Shown here: positions 1 to 5,309 of the stretch, piece by piece
How positions within the stretch are numbered: position 1 is the stretch's first letter
Layout: each line of letters opens with the position of its first letter
Assembly (NCBI GenBank): GCA_023140455.1
Contig: JAGLLQ010000385.1
Span: 1-5,309, forward strand
Direction: 5' to 3'
Length of the DNA stretch: 5,309 bases
DNA from: Desulfobacteraceae bacterium
GTDB lineage: Bacteria; Desulfobacterota; Desulfobacteria; Desulfobacterales; Desulfobacteraceae
The notes under the pieces: model-generated
Databases searched by the model: none
What the model was told of the DNA's origin: nothing
What the model saw: only the letters and a program-made list of their open reading frames with translations
Translations under genes and position numbers: made by a program

Positions 1-858
1 TATCATAAAACCATGGATGCCTACTGGAAATGTAAAAAAATATTTTTTACAAAAATTCTAAATAATGAAAACTCTAAAGGCATGCCAACAGCTATTATTA
101 ATATTGATAATGAAAAAGGCAGAAGCCTAGTTAAGGTACTCAGCAAAAAAGACATCAATGTCCTTAAGGTTGGTATTGGTAATGCTGCTGATTTGTCATG
201 CAAAGAGATCACAGATGATATCTCAGGCCTTAGAGCAAAAATTTCTTCAGGTGACAACAATATAGGTTTCCACTCTTTACTGGCAGGTGGCTTTAATATA
301 GAGAATATTCTCTGCGCATCAGGTGCTGCACACTCTCTCGGTATATCTTTAGAAAAAATACAAAAAGGTATTGAGGATTGCAAGAATATCCCGGGCAGGC
401 TTGAAAGAATAGAGAATAATATTAACAGGTTCATATTTGTTGATTATGCCCATACTCCTGATGCACTTGAATCAATATTAAAAACATTAAAAGCCCGTGC
501 AAAATCTAAAGTCATCACGGTTTTTGGATGCGGTGGAGACAGGGATCCGTTAAAACGGGCAATAATGGGAGAAGTAGCTACTTATTATAGTGATATAATA
601 ATTGTAACCTCAGATAATCCAAGGTCTGAAGACCCTGAAAAAATTATCAAAGATATTCTTATAGGTATTAATATTGAAAACAGTACAAAAGAATTAATTG
701 TTGAGACAGACAGAAAAAAAGCTCTTCAAATTGCTGTAGACCGATCAAAGCCTGAAGATATAATCATTGCTGCCGGAAAAGGACATGAAACTTACCAGAT
801 TCTCAAAACCGGTAAAATTGATTTTGATGACAGGATAATACTAAAGGAGGCTGTTTAA
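1..858 (+). CDS. murE: UDP-MurNAc-tripeptide ligase MurE, C-terminal part (start outside window)
   Basis: Partial gene. The frame is open from base 1, and the residues before the first ATG at 13 (Tyr-His-Lys-Thr) continue the family's conserved 'LDYHG/K-T-M' region, so that ATG is an internal methionine and not the start. MurE is the cytoplasmic ATP-dependent ligase that adds the third residue to UDP-MurNAc-L-Ala-D-Glu. The 285 residues present cover the end of the central ATPase domain and the whole C-terminal domain; the UDP-binding N-terminal domain and P-loop lie upstream. Visible motifs are Y-W-K-C-K at about 22-36, whose last Lys (34-36) aligns with the carbamylated Lys of E. coli MurE; VDYAHTPDALE (439-471); FGCGGDRD (523-546); DNPR (613-624); and GKGHE (775-789). 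DNPR is the signature of meso-diaminopimelate-adding enzymes, whereas the L-Lys enzymes differ there. About 200 residues are missing compared with the usual length of about 490-500. Confidence 0.97.
   Translation, partial: YHKTMDAYWKCKKIFFTKILNNENSKGMPTAIINIDNEKGRSLVKVLSKKDINVLKVGIGNAADLSCKEITDDISGLRAKISSGDNNIGFHSLLAGGFNIENILCASGAAHSLGISLEKIQKGIEDCKNIPGRLERIENNINRFIFVDYAHTPDALESILKTLKARAKSKVITVFGCGGDRDPLKRAIMGEVATYYSDIIIVTSDNPRSEDPEKIIKDILIGINIENSTKELIVETDRKKALQIAVDRSKPEDIIIAAGKGHETYQILKTGKIDFDDRIILKEAV
843..850 (+). promoter_or_regulatory. Strong Shine-Dalgarno for murF inside the murE 3' end
   Basis: AAAGGAGG ends 8 nt before the first murF ATG (859) and lies inside the last codons of murE. 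It is the best match to the anti-Shine-Dalgarno sequence at any junction in this window. Its spacing favours the first of three consecutive ATG codons (859, 862, 865), with 862 also feasible. Confidence 0.85.
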
Positions 859-2343
859 ATGATGATGCCAGTTCCTTTTAGCATATCTGACATTGAAAAT
901 GCCCTTTCAGTAAAAGTGCACACGAAAGCAGATGATGAAAATCATCAGTTTTCAGGGATCTGCACTGATTCAAGAGACATCCTGAAAAATGATCTTTTTG
1001 TAGCACTCAAAGGAGAAAACTTTGACGGGGCAAACTTTGTTGCTGATTTATTTTATAATGGTATTAAAGGCTTTGTTGTTCATAATGGTTTTTTTGCACA
1101 GCTGCCAGAGAACCTCCAAAATGATTTTAAATCTCAAAATAATAAAATTTCTCTGTTTGAAACAGAAAACACCTTAACTGCCTTAGGCTCTCTTGCAAAA
1201 TTTCAACGATTGCGTTGTAAAGCAAAGATCATTGCGATCACAGGCTCAAGTGGAAAAACAACCACAAGAGAATTAATCGGAGAGATCTTAAAAAATTCAT
1301 TTAACACATTAACAACCAAAGGTAATTTTAACAATGAGATAGGTCTTCCTTTGACCCTGTTAAGACTTTCTCATCAGCACGAATGTGCAGTCGTTGAAAT
1401 GGGCATGAATCACCCCGGCGAAATATCACGGCTTGCAAATATCGCCTTACCTGATATCGGCATTATCACAAACACATCTGTAGCACACCTTGAAGGACTT
1501 GGAAGTGTAGACAATATCGCTCTTGCTAAGTCTGAGATGTTTCAGCATATGAACAATAACAGCATAGTGATTCTAAATATTGACGACCCAAGATTTGAAA
1601 TCATGGAATCTAAAGCTAAAGAAAATCCTGAAATAGATGAAATACTATGTTTTGGCACAGAGGAAAATGCAGACATTCAGGCTGATAAAATTTCCCTGAA
1701 TCAAGGTATGACAAAATTTTCAATCCTGCAAAAAGATCACAAAAATATTGATATAAGTCTTAACAGCCCTGCACCATTTATGGTTAAAAACGCGCTTGCA
1801 GCCGCAGCAGCCTCTCTTAAAGCTGGTGCAAACAACGATGCCATCAAAAAAGGATTAAAAACTTTCACACCAGTTAAAGGAAGAATGAATTTCATAAAAC
1901 TTTCAAACAAGCTCACTTTAATTGATGATACTTATAACGCTAACCCTGATTCTGTAAAACAGGCTTTAATTACCCTCTCTCTTGTTGCAGGAAAGAATAA
2001 CAGCATTGCAGTCTTAGGTGACATGCTGGAACTTGGAGATGATGCTGCGGGTCTGCATGAAGAGACAGGAAAGCTTATATCTGAAAACCAAATTACAAAA
2101 TTATACACCTATGGAGAACTTTCTGCTCATACAATTAAAGGGGCTGTAAAGGCCGGATTTCCAAAAGAAAATGCCATGAATGGAACAAGGGAAGAAATCG
2201 CAGAAAAAGTCATGAAAGACGTTGCTTCTGCTGATTCATCATTGGTTCTTGTAAAAGGTTCAAGAGGTATGGAAATGGAAACAGTGATTGATAAAATACA
2301 AAAAATTAAAAATAACAATAAAGAAACGGAAAAAAGCATATGA
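859..2343 (+). CDS. murF: UDP-MurNAc-tripeptide-D-alanyl-D-alanine ligase MurF
   Basis: Complete gene of 494 residues. MurF uses ATP in the cytoplasm to join D-Ala-D-Ala to UDP-MurNAc-tripeptide, giving the pentapeptide that MraY uses. The N-terminal substrate-binding domain (about 1-115) has the CTDSRD motif at 35-40. The central ATPase domain has the P-loop GSSGKTT (129-135), then KGNFNNEIGLP (154-164), EMGMNHPGEI (180-189) and the NTSVAHLEGLGS region (205-216). The C-terminal domain has KGRMNF (340-345), DDTYNANPDS (356-365), VLGDMLELG (385-393) and VKGSRGMEME (465-474). The last motif and the TYNANP motif are typical of MurF and separate it from the sister ligases MurE and MurD. The gene starts directly after the murE stop, with a strong ribosome site, and its stop overlaps the mraY start. 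At 494 residues it is longer than the 452 of E. coli MurF. A Lys/Asn-rich tail (about 481-494) accounts for part of this. Confidence 0.97.
   Translation: MMMPVPFSISDIENALSVKVHTKADDENHQFSGICTDSRDILKNDLFVALKGENFDGANFVADLFYNGIKGFVVHNGFFAQLPENLQNDFKSQNNKISLFETENTLTALGSLAKFQRLRCKAKIIAITGSSGKTTTRELIGEILKNSFNTLTTKGNFNNEIGLPLTLLRLSHQHECAVVEMGMNHPGEISRLANIALPDIGIITNTSVAHLEGLGSVDNIALAKSEMFQHMNNNSIVILNIDDPRFEIMESKAKENPEIDEILCFGTEENADIQADKISLNQGMTKFSILQKDHKNIDISLNSPAPFMVKNALAAAAASLKAGANNDAIKKGLKTFTPVKGRMNFIKLSNKLTLIDDTYNANPDSVKQALITLSLVAGKNNSIAVLGDMLELGDDAAGLHEETGKLISENQITKLYTYGELSAHTIKGAVKAGFPKENAMNGTREEIAEKVMKDVASADSSLVLVKGSRGMEMETVIDKIQKIKNNNKETEKSI
2328..2343 (+). promoter_or_regulatory. ATGA start/stop overlap of murF and mraY with weak ribosome site
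   Basis: The mraY ATG (2340-2342) shares its last two bases with the murF TGA (2341-2343), a 4-nt overlap typical of translational coupling by re-initiation. The only Shine-Dalgarno-like sequence upstream is a short GGA (2328-2330) followed by an A-run, 9 nt before the start. Coupling to murF translation is therefore the likely route of initiation. This is inferred from the layout and has not been shown. Confidence 0.75.
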
Positions 2344-3419
2344 TATATCATTTATTATATCCATTACACACACAGATATCAGCTTTTAACATATTCCGGT
2401 ATATCACCTTCAGAACCATATATGGCGGGCTTACAGCTTTTTTAATCTGCTTTATTTTTGGTCCTTTTGTTATTAGAAAACTTTCTGAAATGCAGATAGG
2501 CCAATATATCCAGGAAGATGGCCCTGCAACACATCATACAAAAAAAGGGACTCCCACAATGGGAGGTATTCTTATACTCTTTTCACTGCTTGTTTCTACC
2601 ATTATCTGGGGCAACTTCTCAAATCACTATACCGGAATAATTCTTTTGTCTCTGCTTCTTTTTGGCCTTATTGGAATTGTGGATGACTATCTTATGCAAA
2701 TAAAGAAAAGAAACAAGGGATTCAGCGCAAAAATAAAATTCTCGCTTCAGGTTATCTCAGGCCTTATAGTTGGCTGGTTGATTTATCATTGTCCTGATTT
2801 CACTACAGAACTTACAATCCCATTTTTAAAAACCGTATCTCCTGATTTAGGACTTCTTTATATACCATTTGCAGCACTTGTGATTGTTGGGACTTCAAAT
2901 GCTGTAAACCTCACTGACGGGCTTGATGGACTTGCCATAGGCCCGATTATTATTACTGGTGTTACCTATATGATTTTTGCATATGTGACAGGTCATTCAA
3001 AAATGGCTGAGTACCTGCATCTCAATCATATTGCATCCTGCGGTGAAGTTACAATTCTTTGCGGAATTCTGGCCGGCGCCGGACTTGGTTTTCTATGGTT
3101 TAATGCACATCCGGCACAAATTTTTATGGGTGATTCCGGCTCAATTCCGCTGGGAGCAATAATCGGTACCATTGCCGTAATAACAAAACAGGAAATCCTG
3201 CTGATTCTGGTTGGAGGAATTTTTGTAATAGAGGCTTTGTCAGTGATTATTCAGGTTGGTTATTTTAAAATATCCCATGGTAAACGAGTCTTTAAAATGG
3301 CACCTCTTCATCATCATTTTGAATTAAAAGGATGGGCAGAATCAAAGGTGATTGTAAGATTCTGGATAATTTCAATAACATTTGCACTGCTTTCACTCAG
3401 TACGTTGAAGATAAGGTAA
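2340..3419 (+). CDS. mraY: Phospho-N-acetylmuramoyl-pentapeptide-transferase MraY
   Basis: Complete gene of 359 residues, matching the family length (360 in E. coli). MraY is an inner-membrane enzyme that transfers phospho-MurNAc-pentapeptide from UDP to undecaprenyl phosphate, making lipid I. About ten hydrophobic segments are visible, at roughly 22-44, 72-90, 97-114, 132-149, 170-185, 198-217, 236-255, 264-281, 286-306 and 338-357. Hallmark motifs are all intact: KKGTPTMGG (68-76); the Mg-binding pair D115-D116 in VDDYLM; NAVNLTDGLDGLA (187-199) with D193 and D196; FMGDSGS (262-268) with the catalytic D265; and the HHH loop (324-326) followed by ELKGW. The ending FWIIS...LSTLKIR closely matches proteobacterial MraY. 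No residue expected for catalysis is missing. The start at 2340 is supported by the full family length and the ATGA overlap with murF. Confidence 0.98.
   Translation: MIYHLLYPLHTQISAFNIFRYITFRTIYGGLTAFLICFIFGPFVIRKLSEMQIGQYIQEDGPATHHTKKGTPTMGGILILFSLLVSTIIWGNFSNHYTGIILLSLLLFGLIGIVDDYLMQIKKRNKGFSAKIKFSLQVISGLIVGWLIYHCPDFTTELTIPFLKTVSPDLGLLYIPFAALVIVGTSNAVNLTDGLDGLAIGPIIITGVTYMIFAYVTGHSKMAEYLHLNHIASCGEVTILCGILAGAGLGFLWFNAHPAQIFMGDSGSIPLGAIIGTIAVITKQEILLILVGGIFVIEALSVIIQVGYFKISHGKRVFKMAPLHHHFELKGWAESKVIVRFWIISITFALLSLSTLKIR
3411..3416 (+). promoter_or_regulatory. Ribosome binding site for murD
   Basis: ATAAGG lies in the last codons of mraY and ends 9 nt before the murD ATG at 3426. The core is AAGG, of moderate strength. 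It supports 3426 as the start; the intergenic gap is only 6 nt. Confidence 0.65.
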
Positions 3420-3425
3420 TAGCAC

Positions 3426-4736
3426 ATGAGTAAAGAAAAAATATATACACTTATTGTTGGTATGGGAAAAACCGGCAAAGCTATTGCAAATTTTTTAAAT
3501 GCAAAAGGTGAAAATATTGTAATTACCGACATGGACAGCTCAAAAAAGACAGAAGCTAAGTTTTATAAGGCTCAAGGGATAAAAACTGAAATCGGGTTCC
3601 ACAATTCTGCAACTTTTCAAAATGCCGATCTTATAATTGTGAGCCCCGGAGTTCCTCTGACCATTCCGGAGCTTGAAAAAGCACGTAAAAATAAAATTTC
3701 AATTATTGGGGAACTTGATACAATCTCTGAACTGATTGATATACCAATAGTTGCTATTACCGGAACAAATGGAAAAACAACTGTCACAACACTTATAGGA
3801 GAAATGCTTAAAGAATCTGGTCTCAACGTATTTGTTTGCGGCAATATCGGAACCCCTGTTGTTGATTATTTATCCGAGAATAAAAAGGCAGATATTATTG
3901 TTGCAGAAATTTCAAGTTTTCAACTTGACACCTCAAATAATTTCAAACCTGATGTTGCTGTACTCTTAAACATAGCTGAAGATCATCTTGACAGATATGA
4001 AGATTTTAACGATTACGCCTTATCAAAATGGTCCATATTTAAAAACCAGACTATAAATCAGACAGCTGTTATTAATGCAAAAATTGCCGGTGCTGACAAA
4101 GAAACATCAAAAATAGAGTCGCAAATCGCATATTATAATACAGAACCAGATAATAATGACGATTTACATATTGCAGACTCCTATATCAGCTTAAGCAAAA
4201 CCAGGCTTAAAGGAGCACATAATAAAGAAAACATTGCAGCAGCTGCACTTGCGACCTTAGCTGCAAAAGGGAACATGGATGGTGTGGTAAAAGGATTAAA
4301 TGATTTTATCCCCCTCCCCCACAGGATAGAGTTTGTAAAATCAGTTAACTCAATTAATTTTTATAATGATTCAAAAGGTACAAACCCTGATGCAGTAAAA
4401 AGAGCTGTAGAATGCTTTGATCAGAATATTCTTCTTATTATGGGCGGTCAAGAAAAAGGTACAGACTTTAATTGTCTTAAAACAACTTTAAAAACAAAAA
4501 TTAAAAAACTTATTGTCATGGGAGAAGCAAAAGATAAGATTGCAAACACTTTTTCTGATGTTTGTGACGTTCTCCATGCTGATTCCATGGAAACTTCAGT
4601 GAAGCTTGCTTACCAGAATTCTGATCCCGGAGATATAGTTCTATTATCTCCAGGCTGTGCAAGCTTTGACATGTATGAAAGCTATTCACAAAGAGGCTTT
4701 GATTTTATTGAACTAGTAAAAAGGCTTAATACTTAA
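3426..4736 (+). CDS. murD: UDP-N-acetylmuramoyl-L-alanine--D-glutamate ligase MurD
   Basis: Complete gene of 436 residues (438 in E. coli). MurD adds D-glutamate to UDP-MurNAc-L-Ala in the cytoplasm at the cost of ATP. The N-terminal Rossmann-like UDP-binding domain (about 1-100) has GMGKTGKA (12-19) and VSPGVPL (72-78). The central ATPase domain has the P-loop GTNGKTT (113-119), the Mg-ligand region EISSFQL (161-167), and N182-x-x-x-E-D-H-L-D-R, with H187 matching the E. coli metal-binding His. K201 in YALSKWSIF aligns with the carbamylated K198 of E. coli. GAHNKENIAAA (263-273) leads into the C-terminal domain, which has PHRIEF (298-303), NDSKGTNPDA (314-323), MGGQEKGTDF (339-348) and LLSPGCASFDMY (406-417). 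The SPGCASFD and YNDSKGTN motifs distinguish MurD from MurC, MurE and MurF. The gene ends with two in-frame stops, TAA TAA (4734-4739), immediately before ftsW. Confidence 0.97.
   Translation: MSKEKIYTLIVGMGKTGKAIANFLNAKGENIVITDMDSSKKTEAKFYKAQGIKTEIGFHNSATFQNADLIIVSPGVPLTIPELEKARKNKISIIGELDTISELIDIPIVAITGTNGKTTVTTLIGEMLKESGLNVFVCGNIGTPVVDYLSENKKADIIVAEISSFQLDTSNNFKPDVAVLLNIAEDHLDRYEDFNDYALSKWSIFKNQTINQTAVINAKIAGADKETSKIESQIAYYNTEPDNNDDLHIADSYISLSKTRLKGAHNKENIAAAALATLAAKGNMDGVVKGLNDFIPLPHRIEFVKSVNSINFYNDSKGTNPDAVKRAVECFDQNILLIMGGQEKGTDFNCLKTTLKTKIKKLIVMGEAKDKIANTFSDVCDVLHADSMETSVKLAYQNSDPGDIVLLSPGCASFDMYESYSQRGFDFIELVKRLNT
4718..4724 (+). promoter_or_regulatory. Candidate distant Shine-Dalgarno for ftsW
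   Basis: AAAAAGG in the murD 3' end is the only purine-rich candidate upstream of ftsW. It ends 16 nt before the ATG at 4741, longer than the usual 5-10 nt. The nearer sequence is pure AT. Initiation may depend on coupling to murD termination 4 nt upstream. Weakly supported. Confidence 0.35.
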
Positions 4737-4759
4737 TAAAATGGCAGAACTTAATAAAA
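4731..4759 (+). repeat. Short tandem direct repeat across the murD stop / ftsW start
   Basis: ACTTAATAAAA occurs at 4731-4741 and again at 4749-4759, an exact 11-nt repeat with an 18-nt period. The first copy carries the doubled murD stop and the A of the ftsW ATG; the second lies within the first seven ftsW codons. Each copy is followed within a few bases by an ATG (4741 and 4762) in the ftsW frame. Because the period is a multiple of three, the second copy also puts TAA TAA in the murD frame. Confidence 0.8.
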
Positions 4760-5309
4760 CAATGGTAAAATCCATACACCCGATTTTTTCAGAAAAAGCA
4801 ATATTCTTTTCTGTGCTTTTGCTTGCCGGGCTTGGTATTATCATGGTTTACAGTGCTAGTTCCGGCATAAGTATGCAAAAATTTAATAACAATTTCTATT
4901 ACTTGCAGAAACAAGCTCTTTTCTGTTTAATAAGCTTTGGGGTGCTTTTCTTTGCAGCCTCTTTCCCATACAAATTTTTAAGACCTCTTTCTTATATAAT
5001 CTTTTTTACGGCAATTGGCCTTCTTATTGCTGTATTGATACCCTCAATCAATATTGAAGCAGGAGGCGCTACCAGATGGATCAATCTTGGATCCATAACT
5101 TTTCAACCTGCTGAATTTGCAAAACTTGCATTAATTATTTTCTTAAGTTATTCGCTTTCAAAAAAACAGGAACTGATTACTAACTATACTGTAGGGTTTT
5201 TCCCTCATCTTATTGTTTTTGGCCTTTTTTCTATACTTATCATTATACAGCCGGATTTTGGCTCAGTTATTATCTTAGGACTTATAACATGGGGAATGAT
5301 GTTTATAGC
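4741..5309 (+). CDS. ftsW: Septal peptidoglycan glycosyltransferase FtsW, N-terminal half (runs off window end)
   Basis: Partial gene: 189 full codons are present with no stop, against roughly 370-415 residues for the family. FtsW is a SEDS-family integral membrane glycosyltransferase that polymerises lipid II at the division septum with its partner FtsI (PBP3). A short cytoplasmic N-terminus (about 1-20) precedes hydrophobic segments at roughly 21-38, 56-73, 84-100, 128-139, 153-169 and 175 onward. Family motifs are VYSASS (36-41) at the end of the first segment, GGATRWINLG (108-117), FQPAEFAKLA (121-130) and QPDFGS (170-175). RodA and SpoVE share these motifs; position between murD and the expected murG makes FtsW the best call. 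The start at 4741 is the furthest upstream possible, as the frame has a stop at 4717 and no ATG, GTG or TTG codon in between; ATG 4762 (residue 8) is an alternative. The catalytic Asp of the large periplasmic loop should lie beyond the window. Confidence 0.95.
   Translation, partial: MAELNKTMVKSIHPIFSEKAIFFSVLLLAGLGIIMVYSASSGISMQKFNNNFYYLQKQALFCLISFGVLFFAASFPYKFLRPLSYIIFFTAIGLLIAVLIPSINIEAGGATRWINLGSITFQPAEFAKLALIIFLSYSLSKKQELITNYTVGFFPHLIVFGLFSILIIIQPDFGSVIILGLITWGMMFI

Larger units (their letters stand above)
1..5309 (+). other. Interior segment of a dcw (division and cell wall) gene cluster
   Basis: Five co-directional genes follow one another as murE-murF-mraY-murD-ftsW, the order known from proteobacterial dcw clusters. 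The junctions are 0 nt (murE/murF), a 4-nt overlap (murF/mraY), 6 nt (mraY/murD) and 4 nt (murD/ftsW), so the segment is almost certainly co-transcribed. No rho-independent terminator hairpin or convincing sigma-70 promoter was seen at any junction. Both ends of the window cut through genes, so the cluster continues in both directions. Expected neighbours, inferred from conserved order only, are ftsI and ftsL upstream and murG, murC and ftsQ/ftsA/ftsZ downstream. Confidence 0.95.

Noticed and set aside
31..51. Near-perfect inverted repeat, TGTAAAAAA / TTTTTTACA with a 3-nt loop
   Set aside because: It lies inside the MurE coding region and encodes Lys-Lys-Ile-Phe-Phe next to the presumed carbamylated Lys. 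A and T runs in AT-rich coding DNA explain it; with no GC-rich stem it is not a plausible terminator.
21..434. Minus-strand open frames at 21-434, 2127-2351, 3314-3532 and 3617-3844
   Set aside because: Each lies wholly or almost wholly antisense to a well-supported Mur gene or mraY, has no recognisable motif, and is best explained as a shadow of the sense coding frame.
13..858. ATG at 13 as the true start of a 281-residue gene
   Set aside because: The frame is open upstream to base 1, and those residues continue conserved MurE sequence. A protein starting here would lack the UDP-binding domain and P-loop, so the gene is cut by the window edge and not truly short.
3073..3082. GC-rich perfect palindrome CCGGCGCCGG in an otherwise AT-rich region
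   Set aside because: It encodes the conserved Ala-Gly-Ala-Gly stretch of MraY (about residues 245-249), where Gly and Ala codons force high GC. No flanking signal suggests an operator or modification site.
4308..4320. C-rich run in murD (CCCCCTCCCCC)
   Set aside because: It encodes Pro-Leu-Pro just before the conserved PHRIEF motif, and the frame continues intact on both sides, so there is no sign of a frameshift or a regulatory site.

Overview
The window is an uninterrupted, single-strand segment of a division and cell wall (dcw) cluster. All five genes lie on the + strand in the order murE (3' part) - murF - mraY - murD - ftsW (5' part). This is the canonical Gram-negative/proteobacterial dcw order. 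The DNA is AT-rich, roughly 35-40% GC by eye, with many Lys, Asn and Ile codons. MraY and the Mur ligases resemble proteobacterial proteins. A low-GC proteobacterium or Desulfobacterota-like organism would fit, but the sequence alone does not settle the taxon.

Layout: bases 1-858 hold the C-terminal 285 codons of MurE, with its start lying upstream. Bases 859-2343 are murF, directly abutting murE. Bases 2340-3419 are mraY, overlapping murF by an ATGA. Bases 3426-4736 are murD, after a 6-nt gap. From 4741 to the window end is the first half of ftsW, after a 4-nt gap. There is no intergenic stretch longer than 6 bases and I see no promoter or terminator. The genes therefore look like the interior of one polycistronic transcript with translational coupling.

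Together the genes carry out consecutive steps of peptidoglycan precursor synthesis. In the cytoplasm, MurD adds D-Glu, MurE adds the third residue (its DNPR motif points to meso-diaminopimelate) and MurF adds D-Ala-D-Ala. MraY then transfers phospho-MurNAc-pentapeptide to undecaprenyl phosphate at the inner membrane to make lipid I. FtsW is the SEDS glycosyltransferase that polymerises the finished lipid II at the septum. MurG, MurC and the FtsQ/A/Z genes would be expected downstream, and FtsI/FtsL upstream, but they are outside the window.

I found no previously undescribed system here. The points worth a second look are small: the start of ftsW (short tandem direct repeat, distant Shine-Dalgarno sequence, doubled stop codons), the triple ATG of murF, the weak ribosome site of mraY behind an ATGA overlap, and a somewhat long MurF.
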